DNA from: Desulfobacteraceae bacterium
Lineage (GTDB): Bacteria > Desulfobacterota > DSM-4660 > Desulfatiglandales > Desulfatiglandaceae
NCBI GenBank assembly: GCA_003599015.1
Contig: QZIK01000101.1
Location: 1 to 39,102, forward strand
DNA length: 39,102 nt
Direction of reading: 5' to 3'
Positions 25,442-33,680 of the stretch are shown here, piece by piece (position 1 is the stretch's first letter; every line of letters starts with the position of its first letter). A program made the position numbers and the translations under genes. Below the pieces are notes generated by a model, which did no database searches, had not been told where the DNA came from, and saw nothing but the letters and a program-made list of their open reading frames with translations.

Positions 25442-25668
25442 GCCAGTCCCTGACGGCCGGTCCAATCCAAGCCTCTCAAAAAATATTTCACCCGTGATCT
25501 GATGCCAGATTTGTGTCAAGTACCTCTCAGGGGCAAAAGTCATGGGTTGGGACCGCATGAGACTGCTTTGTTCTTTAAAAAGAAACAAATTGAAAATCAA
25601 GTTTTTTAATTATATTCATATTAGAATTCATGAGGTTTCTTTACGGATACTAACAAGGGAGAGGCGAC

Positions 25669-28254
25669 ATGCCGATTAAAAACCCTCTTAAAAAGACCTC
25701 TGCCAAGCGACAAAATCTTCACTATCAACTCAAGATCGCCTTTGGTCTCTTTTTTTTATTTCCAGTCCTGGGCTTTGTCTATCTAAGTTACAAATACAAT
25801 ATTCTTCAGGATCAGCATTTTTCCTATTATATGTTAGGGGTTATGTGCTTCTCCTTTGCCGGTTTCTACATGCTGCGTCGCCTCTTTGACCAAATTGCCG
25901 TCATTTCCAAAAAACTCACTGAAAATGAATTCATAGCCTCCGAAGAAATGGAACTGGATTCCAAGACGGATGAGATTCAAACTATAGTTAGCAGTTTCGG
26001 TAAGATAGAAAAAAGGTTTCAGGAAACCACAAGACAACTGGAACGCAGAGCAACGGAATTCTCCATCCTTAAAGAGCTCTCAGAACTCTGCCATGTTACT
26101 TTTGACTCAAGGGAGATTCTTTATATAACCCTCGAGAGGGCTCTTATGCTGGCTGATGCCGATGTTGGATCTGTTATGATCAGGGACAAATCCGATCCCG
26201 AAGCATTTGTGGTAAAAGCCAGCATCGGTTTGGGAGATCTGGTGAAGCTTGAAGACAGGATCAAATTTGAAACCAGTATCGCCAAATACGCTGTTTTAAA
26301 CAAATCACCGCTGGTTGTTGAAAACATTGAGACAGACACCAGGTTCGGCCGGCACAGCCTGCCCCAATACGGGACAAAATCCTTTGTAATAATGCCTATT
26401 AAAACGAGCAAAGAGGTGGTAGGGGTTCTTACCCTGTCCAGAAGGATTAAAAACACGTCCTTTACTCACAAGGATGTAGAGATCCTCACGCCACTTATAA
26501 GCAACGCAGCCTTCACATATGAAAACCTATGGCTTCTTAAAGAAAACCAGGCAAACATGCGCCAGCTTTCCGCCATAACCAGAATATTTAAAATCATCAA
26601 TTCCAGCATGAGACAGAGTGAACTGTATCAGGCTATTTTAAATGAAATTCAAAGCGTCATTCAATTCAGCTTTTCAGCAGTCCTGATCAGGGAAACAACC
26701 AAATCACAAATGATAATTATTTCTGAAGTCTTCTCCAGCCATCCTCTTAGGACTGGAAAAGGAGCCCAGTTCCCGTTGGCAGGTTCAGCGGCGGAAAAGG
26801 TCCTCAGCCAGGAAGCATCACTTATAATTGGCGATCTTGCAAGGTTCGGCGGAACTCCAGACCTTTCTTTTCTTGAAGTAGAGGGTATTCGTTCATGCTG
26901 GATCGCACCCCTAAAAGCAGGGGGAGTTGCCGGGAGGGTTCTGGTCCTGGCATCCATGGAGCTTAATGTATTTCAGGAACACCGGGAGTTTCTGGATTGG
27001 GCCGCTCACTCCCTTTCTTTTGCCATGGAAAAAAGCCACCTTCTCTCTGCTGTAATAAAAAGAGAACAGGAAATGGATACGATCCGTCAAATTGGAAGTA
27101 TCCTGGCTTCATCTACCTTTGATATGGAACAGGTTCTCAAATATACCATGGATATGATAAGGGAGATAATAAACGTAGAGGCCGGTTCACTGCTCCTTTT
27201 GAGGGAGAGGGAACTTGAATTTGCCCATGCTTTCAACCTGAAAATGGATACTCTCAAAGGATTTCGCTTAAAACTGGGGCAGGGGATCGCCGGGTATGTA
27301 GCGGCCAGAGGGATAACCATGATTGAAAACGATGTATTAAGATCCCCAAGTTTTTTCCCTGAAATAGACCAACTGACAGGATTCCGGACCCGTTCTGTCC
27401 TTTGTGTTCCCATTATTTCCCAGGGAAGAGTCATAGGCGTCATTGAGGTTCTTAATAAGATAGGTGGAGACTTTTCTGAAGATGATTCTGAAATCCTCCA
27501 GTCCATAGCCTCTTCCATGAGCATCGCCATGGAAAACGCCCGCTTGTACAACGAAACGGTCCTTATGGCCGAGCACGAAAGAGGCATCCGTGGCATGTTC
27601 CAAAAGTTTGTCCCAAAGGAAATTGTGGACAAGATCATCCACGGCCAGGAATCCGGAGTGGAGGTTATAGAAGAAACAAAAACTCTGACAATGCTGAACT
27701 TGGATATTCGAGGTTTTACTGGATTGACCAAGAAACTGGGGCCTCAAAAAACGGTTTCGTTGCTGAACAATTTCTTCTCTGTAATGGGACACCTGGTTTT
27801 CAAGCATCACGGAATCGTAGACAAATACCTGGGAGACGGATTTCTGGCCATGTTTGGGGCTCCGGTTTCAAGTACAATGGATGCAGACAACGCCATATCT
27901 GCTGCACTGGAGATGAAAAAAGCGATACCCCAGGTTGAAGACTATTTTGTAAAGGAACTTGGATTTTCTGTTGAAATAGGGATCAGCATTCATACAGGAG
28001 AGGTGGTTGTGGGCAACTTTGGATTCGAGATGAAAATGGATTACACGGTGATAGGCGACCCTGTAAACGCAGTCTTCAGGATGCAGGAGATGACCCGTAC
28101 CATTCCGAATGCCATCCTAATAAGCGAAAACACCCGCCATGCCGCTCGAACAGCTCTGGATGTAAGGGAAGTAAGCACGCAGGACGCCAGGGGCATGGAA
28201 GGGGTCAAGGTATATGAATTGCTGGGAAGAAAAGAAACCAAAAATGGCACATGA
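25669..28254 (+). CDS. Membrane-bound class III nucleotidyl cyclase with three GAF domains
   Basis: The 861-aa protein begins with two membrane helices (about 22-40 and 52-70) and a HAMP-like linker, then three GAF domains (about 140-295, 310-465 and 480-645) and a C-terminal class III cyclase domain (about 670-855). Catalytic residues are present: metal aspartates D679 (NLDIRGF) and D723 (YLGDGFLAMFG), the purine-selecting lysine K719 with T793 at the partner position, and transition-state N800 and R804 (GDPVNAVFRMQ). K plus T is the pattern of bacterial adenylyl cyclases. GAF domains suggest control by a cyclic nucleotide or another small molecule. An upstream 227-bp gap separates it from argC, with GGGAGAGG before the start; it is likely a single-gene unit. 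Confidence 0.9.
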   Translation: MPIKNPLKKTSAKRQNLHYQLKIAFGLFFLFPVLGFVYLSYKYNILQDQHFSYYMLGVMCFSFAGFYMLRRLFDQIAVISKKLTENEFIASEEMELDSKTDEIQTIVSSFGKIEKRFQETTRQLERRATEFSILKELSELCHVTFDSREILYITLERALMLADADVGSVMIRDKSDPEAFVVKASIGLGDLVKLEDRIKFETSIAKYAVLNKSPLVVENIETDTRFGRHSLPQYGTKSFVIMPIKTSKEVVGVLTLSRRIKNTSFTHKDVEILTPLISNAAFTYENLWLLKENQANMRQLSAITRIFKIINSSMRQSELYQAILNEIQSVIQFSFSAVLIRETTKSQMIIISEVFSSHPLRTGKGAQFPLAGSAAEKVLSQEASLIIGDLARFGGTPDLSFLEVEGIRSCWIAPLKAGGVAGRVLVLASMELNVFQEHREFLDWAAHSLSFAMEKSHLLSAVIKREQEMDTIRQIGSILASSTFDMEQVLKYTMDMIREIINVEAGSLLLLRERELEFAHAFNLKMDTLKGFRLKLGQGIAGYVAARGITMIENDVLRSPSFFPEIDQLTGFRTRSVLCVPIISQGRVIGVIEVLNKIGGDFSEDDSEILQSIASSMSIAMENARLYNETVLMAEHERGIRGMFQKFVPKEIVDKIIHGQESGVEVIEETKTLTMLNLDIRGFTGLTKKLGPQKTVSLLNNFFSVMGHLVFKHHGIVDKYLGDGFLAMFGAPVSSTMDADNAISAALEMKKAIPQVEDYFVKELGFSVEIGISIHTGEVVVGNFGFEMKMDYTVIGDPVNAVFRMQEMTRTIPNAILISENTRHAARTALDVREVSTQDARGMEGVKVYELLGRKETKNGT

Positions 28255-28331
28255 ATATTCGATCAGGAAAAGGAGACAAGTTCGAAAAAGGCTACAGGGC
28301 AAAAAAAAGGTAAATTACATTCTTAAGGGGA

Positions 28332-30650
28332 TTATTTAATACAGACCTTCCTGACCTGAAGCATATCGGTTATCCCGAGGCATACCTTCCGGATACCATC
28401 CTGCATCAACGTGGTCATGCCGTCCTTCATTGCTTGGGCTCTGACAGCCTCCATCTTGGCACGATCCTGTATCATGGCCTTCATCTCCCTTGTGCCGTTA
28501 AGCAGTTCATAGATACCGGTCCTTCCCCGGTATCCGCTGTTTCCGCACCTGGAGCACCCTTTGGCACGACAGAGCATAAAATCCCCGTCGTATTTGTACC
28601 CTAGAGAGTCAAAATCCCCATCGTAAGCCCTCACGAGAGCATCGTACTCGGCCTTTGTGGGCCTGTATTTCTCCTTACATTCACTGCACAAGGTTCTTAC
28701 CAGTCTCTGGGCGAGGATACCCAACAGGGCATCTGCAAAGTTAAAAGGATCCATGCCCATATCCAAAAGCCTCGTTATTGTCTCAGGGGCGCTGTTGGTA
28801 TGAAGCGTACTGAAGACAAGGTGTCCTGTAAGGGATGCCTCAATGCCGGTTGAAACCGTCTCGTGATCACGCATCTCACCGACCATTATAACGTCGGGGT
28901 CGGCTCTTAGAAAGGCCCTCATGGCTGTTGCAAAATCAAAGCCTATCTTGGGTGAAACCTGTACCTGCCTGAGACCTTCCTGGGTTATCTCAACAGGGTC
29001 TTCAGCTGTCCAGATCTTTAGTTCCGGTTTATTGATATGCCTCAGGGCCGCATGAAGAGTTGTGGTCTTTCCGCTTCCAGTAGGGCCCACCACAAGTACG
29101 ATCCCGTAAGGTTTAGTAATCATATCAATAAGCAGTGAATAATTACGTTCGCTTAAGCCCATCTTCTCAAGTGGAAGAGGATCTCCCCCGGCCAAGATTC
29201 TCATAACAACGTCTTCGTTCTGACCGGATGTCGGAATAGTCGCCACCCTCAGCTCTATATCAAGAGGAGAGAAGCGACGGAACTTGATCTTGCCATCCTG
29301 GGGAAAACGCCTCTCCGCTATATCCAGGTCAGACATTATCTTTATCCTTGAAACAACAGCCCTCTTATACGTATAAGGGATAGTCTGGTAGATCTGACAG
29401 ACCCCGTCCACCCTGAATCTAATTAAGGCGTTGTTCTTAGCCTGACCGGGTTCTATATGGATATCTGAAGCACCCCGCCCGTGTGCATCATAAATCATCT
29501 TGTTGACAAGCTGGACAATGGCGCTGTCTTCTTCGTTTATTCGCTCGATTTCCTCATCATACTCATCTTCTCCCCCCTCCAGTTTTCCCAGAATGTCTTC
29601 AATGCTGCCACCTTCTTTTATGTAGTCTATGGTCTTGATGTTAAAGAAAAGATCTATCATCTGATAGATGTCTTCCCGCAGAGAGATACAGTATTCATAT
29701 GCCTTAGCCGGTATTATCCTTTTTATTGCATCCCTTGCCGGAAGATAGCTGGGATCCTCCATAGCAACGATAACTTTTTCACCTTCTTGAAAAATTGGCA
29801 CAAATCCATTACTTTTGAGATAGCCAGGGCGAATGCCCTTGAGAAGCTGACCCGGTATCAGCATCTTATCCTCAAAGGGTATGAACCTGGTCTTGTAATG
29901 GGCTGAGAGGGCCTTGCCGATATCCTCCTTGCTTACGCTGAACTTCTCCATAAGGACCGTCTCTACCGGCTTCCTGGTTTTCCGAGCCATGGCCATTGCG
30001 TCGGCCAGATCCCTTGCGCTTATAATATTGTTGGTTACCAAAAGATCGAATCTGGTGCTCTTTTCCCTTTGGGCGAGTCTCTGGTTTTTGAAAAAAGCGA
30101 TTCCCAGCACCTTGGCTATATCCGTTACCGATCTTTCATCTTCACGGGTAAAGGCCCTTCCTGTTTTCTTGTTGATGACCTGAATCACTCCAAGTATATA
30201 CTTGTTATACGTTATGGGAGCTGCAAGCACCTGGGTGGTCCTGTAACCTGTTCTTTTGTCCCAGCTTCCGTCGAACCTGAGTCCGGGGTCAATGCGTGCC
30301 AGTTCATCCTGGTCATAGACATCCTTTATATTTACCAGCCCCCCGCCCGATGCACAGTAGCCGGCTATGCTGTTGCGGTTAATGGAAACACGGATTTCGC
30401 TAACCTCGTCGCCGGTCTTGAGTTTTGAAAATATCTGTTTTCTCATGCCGTCTACCGAGTAGACCGTTATTCGATCAGCGTCAAAGAGACCGAGTATCTC
30501 CCCTTGCAGATTAAGGAGAATCTCGTTGGTATCTCTTGCCGAATGTATCAGGTTGGTTATGTTATTTATCCTTCTCTGATACTTTAGCTGAGCTTCAAGA
30601 AGGTTATAGTCAAGAGATCCTTCGGGTGGGTTTTTGCTGAATACCGGCAT
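28332..30650 (-). CDS. PilB/GspE-type assembly ATPase with N-terminal GAF domain
   Basis: The 772-aa protein powers pilus or pseudopilus assembly. Domains in order: GAF (about 30-195), a T2SSE-N/MshEN-like domain (about 200-345), then the secretion ATPase. Visible motifs are the Walker A GPTGSGKTTTLHAAL (K528), Asp box (FRADPDVIMVGEMRD region), the His box TGHLVFSTLHTNSA, and the tetracysteine zinc site (CSECKEKYRP, CRAKGCSRCGNSGYRGR). Standard PilB is about 570 aa; the extra GAF and MshEN modules suggest regulation by a ligand such as c-di-GMP at MshEN and another molecule at GAF. It converges with the GAF-cyclase gene and is 18 kb from pilC, so which system it serves is unclear. Confidence 0.92.
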   Translation of the reverse strand: MPVFSKNPPEGSLDYNLLEAQLKYQRRINNITNLIHSARDTNEILLNLQGEILGLFDADRITVYSVDGMRKQIFSKLKTGDEVSEIRVSINRNSIAGYCASGGGLVNIKDVYDQDELARIDPGLRFDGSWDKRTGYRTTQVLAAPITYNKYILGVIQVINKKTGRAFTREDERSVTDIAKVLGIAFFKNQRLAQREKSTRFDLLVTNNIISARDLADAMAMARKTRKPVETVLMEKFSVSKEDIGKALSAHYKTRFIPFEDKMLIPGQLLKGIRPGYLKSNGFVPIFQEGEKVIVAMEDPSYLPARDAIKRIIPAKAYEYCISLREDIYQMIDLFFNIKTIDYIKEGGSIEDILGKLEGGEDEYDEEIERINEEDSAIVQLVNKMIYDAHGRGASDIHIEPGQAKNNALIRFRVDGVCQIYQTIPYTYKRAVVSRIKIMSDLDIAERRFPQDGKIKFRRFSPLDIELRVATIPTSGQNEDVVMRILAGGDPLPLEKMGLSERNYSLLIDMITKPYGIVLVVGPTGSGKTTTLHAALRHINKPELKIWTAEDPVEITQEGLRQVQVSPKIGFDFATAMRAFLRADPDVIMVGEMRDHETVSTGIEASLTGHLVFSTLHTNSAPETITRLLDMGMDPFNFADALLGILAQRLVRTLCSECKEKYRPTKAEYDALVRAYDGDFDSLGYKYDGDFMLCRAKGCSRCGNSGYRGRTGIYELLNGTREMKAMIQDRAKMEAVRAQAMKDGMTTLMQDGIRKVCLGITDMLQVRKVCIK

Positions 30651-31017
30651 ATCTATTAATCCCCGTCCTTGAATTCCATGAAAGAAAGTCCCTCAAACCC
30701 CTCGATCATTTTTTGCGACATTTTAGCACCACTGGCCAATTAGATTCCAGCACATATAATAGTTTCCAGTATCAAAAACTTGGCTTAACAGGGAAAGTCA
30801 AAGCTGTTAGTTTTGTTTTATCGTCTCAACATCTTTTGCTTTTCTTGCCGCAACAAGAACATCTCATACCTTAATTCTTAATTCAGAATCCGTCGGGCTC
30901 AACCCCAAAGTGGTAAGGCCGGCAGGCGCAAAAATAGCGGTTATTTCATAAAAAGAGCTCCGACGGACCATCTGGCTTGAGACAAATCTAAAAATAACGT
31001 AATAGTTTTGGATTTAT
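30651..31017. other. 367-bp intergenic region with a long imperfect inverted repeat
   Basis: This gap between the PilB-type gene start and the hydrolase stop contains no convincing gene. A TATTAT/TATATG-like -10 is visible on the minus strand near 30757-30766 but without a good -35. The inverted repeat is listed separately. Confidence 0.5.
30889..30967. repeat. Imperfect inverted repeat, 12-13 bp arms
   Basis: TCCGTCGGGCTC at 30889-30900 pairs with GAGCTCCGACGGA at 30955-30967, with a single bulged base and a ~54-base loop. No T tract follows. It could be an RNA structure in the leader or spacer, or an element remnant; no homologue was recognised. Confidence 0.4.
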
Positions 31018-31719
31018 TTAGTAATATATCAGCCAATCACGAAGCAAAGCGGTTACGGCCTGGGGTCTTTCCATAGTAGACATATGCCCACAGTCCTCGA
31101 TCACTGCAAGGCGGGCTTTAGGTATCATGCACGCCATCTCCTCATGTACTTCAAGGGGTGTAAGGACATCCTGCCTGCCGCAAAGGACAAGGGTAGGACA
31201 TCTTGTCTTGGAAAGATCTTTTCTGCTGTCTTGCCTCCCCATTATAGCTGACTGCTGGCGTGTGAAAACCATCGGCCCGACCCGCATCTTCATCTGCATT
31301 ATATTGCTGCAAAGCTTTTCATCCTGTCTTCGATCGGGGTGAATAACAAGGGACAATATCGTTGAAACGACCTCTTCGAATCTTCCATTGCTCACAAGCT
31401 CGAGGTAATGACGTCGCCTATTGGTCTGCTCCGCGGTATCCGCCCTTGAAGAGGTATCAAGAAGGGCGAGCTTTTTAACCCTTGAGGGTGCCTGTCGGAT
31501 GATCTCCAGGGACACATAGCCGCCCATGGAAAGTCCTGCCAGGGAGAAAGTTTCCGGGGCAGTCTTCAAGATTGCCTCGGCCATGCCCTTGATGCTGTCG
31601 AAACCTGTAACGTCAGCTATTATAATATCGGCCACGTCCGACAGGTATCTGCTTTGATGCTCCCAGAGTCCGGCGTCACAAATCAGTCCCGGGATCATTA
31701 TTAGCTTTTGCTTTTCCAT
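31018..31719 (-). CDS. Alpha/beta-fold hydrolase
   Basis: The 233-aa protein has a full alpha/beta hydrolase catalytic set: the oxyanion HG-like start (LIMIPGLICDAGLWEHQ), the nucleophile serine in LAGLSMGGYVSLEI (near residue 84), the acid in LVLCGRQDVLTPLEV and the histidine in VIEDCGHMSTMERP. It is a short cap member of the esterase/BioH-MhpC-like group. The substrate is unknown. It stands alone on the minus strand between two long gaps, with the transposase remnant upstream of it. Confidence 0.88.
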   Translation of the reverse strand: MEKQKLIMIPGLICDAGLWEHQSRYLSDVADIIIADVTGFDSIKGMAEAILKTAPETFSLAGLSMGGYVSLEIIRQAPSRVKKLALLDTSSRADTAEQTNRRRHYLELVSNGRFEEVVSTILSLVIHPDRRQDEKLCSNIMQMKMRVGPMVFTRQQSAIMGRQDSRKDLSKTRCPTLVLCGRQDVLTPLEVHEEMACMIPKARLAVIEDCGHMSTMERPQAVTALLRDWLIYY

Positions 31720-31928
31720 AGAGTTGAATCCATCCTTCCAGTAACGCAGTCCGAGCGTAAGTTGATTCTTTCTTGTCCAATTTAGGTTTTTTTGGGTTCT
31801 CCGGGGGTCTGGGCTTATACACCCTAAGCAGTTAAATCGGTCCCGGGGAATAAATAATGCAATTTATGGGTATCGGCTCGTTAGTGTATAAAAATTTTCG
31901 TCAAAATAAAATACACCAAAGGAGGCCG

Positions 31929-32152
31929 ATGCCCATGAACAGATTTGGTAGCATAATTAACCAACTGCTTCAACTTTTTCCAGGCACGGAGTTTCAGGCT
32001 GCTGTGAATGAAACCCGGGCCGAAAGGCACGCTCGTGGATTTACCTGCTGGGGGAAACGTGTAGCAATGATTTTCTTCCAGCTCGGCAGAGCTCATTCTT
32101 TGCATGAGATCTGCGTAGGACCGGCCGGTTATGAGGGAAAGTTAAAGCGCCT
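31929..32152 (+). pseudogene. IS4-family transposase remnant (DUF4372 N-terminus)
   Basis: About 75 codons match the start of IS4-type transposases of the DUF4372 kind: FGSIINQLLQLFPGTEFQAA, then TRAERHARGFTCWGK, then QLGRAHSLHEIC and EGKLKRL. A good GGAGG and the ATG are still present. After about 32152 the resemblance ends, although the frame runs open to 32459, and none of the DDE catalytic domain is present. The matched part already shows drift. Terminal inverted repeats could not be identified. It is a decayed, C-terminally deleted insertion sequence. Residue comparison is from memory of the family, not a search. Confidence 0.78.
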
Positions 32153-32360
32153 TCTTCCATTTCTTTGTTTAAGTCGTTGGAACCACCCGTCTCAAAAAAA
32201 ATCTCCATTTGATGAAACTCAAAAGCTCGTAAGGCACACAATCTTACCCCTACGCAAGCTAGAAGGTAGGCTCAATAAGTCTTTCAGTATCAAACGGAAG
32301 AAGGCACAGGTTCTTGCTGTGAATTTGGGCCCAGAAATCAGCCGGTTTGGGAATTCGTTA

Positions 32361-32386
32361 AACCCTCGGCCGAACTGCCGAGGGTT
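32361..32386. terminator. Strong hairpin terminator after DUF5320
   Basis: A perfect 10-bp stem (arms 32361-32370 and 32377-32386, loop of six) lies just past the stop codon of the minus-strand DUF5320 gene. The minus-strand continuation (TTTAACGAATT) is a moderate T-rich tail and the plus-strand one begins TTCTTTG, so it may act in both directions. Confidence 0.7.
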
Positions 32387-32391
32387 CTTTG

Positions 32392-32760
32392 TCAGGACTG
32401 GGCGCTTTTGGTCTCCAACTCTGAGATGCGGTTGTTTATGGCATCAAGGTCCTGCTTGAGGAACTCCGCCTCTTTCCTCAAAGAAGATACCTCATCTTGC
32501 GGGCTTGGAGCATAATACTGATTACCCCTCGCGGGGTAGAATGCCGCCGGCACAAAGCCTCTGCCGTAACCGCCTCCACGGCCGAAACCGAATCCCCAGA
32601 CCCGGCGAAACCCGAAACCTATACCTATACCTCCGTCCCGCCCCACGCCTCTGAACCCACCACCAAGGGCCGCACTATTTCTGGCGGGTTTGCAAAATCC
32701 TCTTCCTCCTCCGGTCATGGGGCCGGCACCCATTGGCCCTCTTCCATCAAATCCAGGCAT
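32392..32760 (-). CDS. DUF5320 family protein
   Basis: The 122-aa protein starts with the family signature MPGFDGRGPMGAGPMTGGGRG followed by a cysteine, then a glycine/phenylalanine-rich region, and ends in a coiled coil (SSLRKEAEFLKQDLDAINNRISELE). DUF5320 proteins are typical of anaerobes and commonly sit near DUF134, NifX/NafY-type and Mrp ATPase genes of iron-sulfur or molybdenum cofactor handling, but their function is unknown. The start at 32760 has GGAGG eight bases upstream. The DUF134 gene ends 20 bp before it, so the two are co-transcribed. No NifX or Mrp gene is next to it here. Confidence 0.85.
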   Translation of the reverse strand: MPGFDGRGPMGAGPMTGGGRGFCKPARNSAALGGGFRGVGRDGGIGIGFGFRRVWGFGFGRGGGYGRGFVPAAFYPARGNQYYAPSPQDEVSSLRKEAEFLKQDLDAINNRISELETKSAQS

Positions 32761-32780
32761 AACATCTACCTCCTTTTGCC

Positions 32781-33119
32781 TTAGCACCCCCGGCGCCACC
32801 TACGGCGACGCCCCTCCCTGCCGAATGGGGGCATCTCAAAATTACCGCCTTCAATCCTTAAGACCTTGCCTCCCACAAGAGCGTCAGCTATAACGCCTCT
32901 TGCCTCGGAAAGAATCCTTCCGAATGTCTGGCGAGACACATTCATCATATTGGCGGCCGTCTCCTGATCCATACCCTGAAGATCGCTCAGTCTAACGGCT
33001 TCAAGGCCTTCCACTGTGAGGAATATCTCCTCTCTTCCCCAAGGGGGAATCGGTTCAGGTATGAAGGCCCCTGCTATGGGACGGCCCTGAACACATCTCA
33101 ACTTTCGCGGACGGGGCAT
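32781..33119 (-). CDS. DUF134 (UPF0251) helix-turn-helix protein
   Basis: The 112-aa protein has the family start MPRPRKLRCVQGRPIAGAF followed by a sigma-70 region 4-like helix-turn-helix (VEGLEAVRLSDLQGMDQETAA, NMMNVSRQTFGRILSEAR). It ends in an arginine-rich tail (GRRRRWRRGC). It is likely a DNA-binding regulator; target genes may include its own operon with DUF5320. GGAGG lies four bases before the ATG at 33119; an upstream start would add 19 residues with no match to the family. Confidence 0.9.
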   Translation of the reverse strand: MPRPRKLRCVQGRPIAGAFIPEPIPPWGREEIFLTVEGLEAVRLSDLQGMDQETAANMMNVSRQTFGRILSEARGVIADALVGGKVLRIEGGNFEMPPFGREGRRRRWRRGC

Positions 33120-33239
33120 CCTACCTCCAATTATGGTCTTTTGTCCAAAAAATAAACCTTTATTAATATATGTCAAGAAGATATTTCGAGCTTATGCTCA
33201 CTATCAAATCTGCCGCAGCCTCTTTGATCTGCCTGTGCC

Positions 33240-33662
33240 TCACTCCTCCATCTCCGGTCTTCGCCTTTTCTCCTTTGTCTCAGCAATCCTGCGCTTATCC
33301 TTCAGTCTGCGCTCTCGCACCGACCTCGAAGGATAAGTCCTTTGCCTGACCCTGGGCTCCTCCAATGCCTTATGAAGGAGCGATATCAACCTATCCATGG
33401 CATCTTTTCTGTTTGCTTCCTGGGTTCTGAACCTCTGAGCATGAATCCTGAGGATTCCGTCTTCCCCTAACCGTTTTCCTGCAATGCTTTTAAGTCGTTC
33501 ACGGACATTGGACGTCAGCAGGGGACTTTCAAACACGTTGAACAGAAGTCGAACTGCCGTAGCAACCTTGTTGACATTCTGGCCGCCCGGTCCCGAAGAT
33601 CTTATGAACTCAAAGGAGATCTCTTCCTCTCTGATGGAGACATCTTTTGCAATCTCAATCAT
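33240..33662 (-). CDS. arfB: ArfB/YaeJ-like peptidyl-tRNA hydrolase (RF-1 domain)
   Basis: The 140-aa protein carries the release-factor catalytic motif in RSSGPGGQNVNKVATAVRLLF (GGQ near residue 27) and a basic C-terminal tail (RERRLKDKRRIAETKEKRRR) that in ArfB enters the empty mRNA channel of stalled ribosomes. No stop-codon recognition domain is present. It releases nascent chains from non-stop complexes. The start has no clear ribosome site but lies 18 bp after the P1-peptidase gene, so it is probably translated from that message. Confidence 0.92.
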   Translation of the reverse strand: MIEIAKDVSIREEEISFEFIRSSGPGGQNVNKVATAVRLLFNVFESPLLTSNVRERLKSIAGKRLGEDGILRIHAQRFRTQEANRKDAMDRLISLLHKALEEPRVRQRTYPSRSVRERRLKDKRRIAETKEKRRRPEMEE

Positions 33663-33680
33663 ACCGGAGAACCAGGGTAT

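Noticed and set aside
27087-27731. Long open frame on the minus strand inside the cyclase gene
   Set aside because: It is a shadow of the conserved GAF3 and cyclase coding region; composition is Ser/Ile rich with no family match.
32153-32459. Continuation of the transposase frame to a 200-residue protein
   Set aside because: The frame stays open but the residues no longer resemble the family, and it runs across a terminator into the 3' end of the opposite DUF5320 gene.
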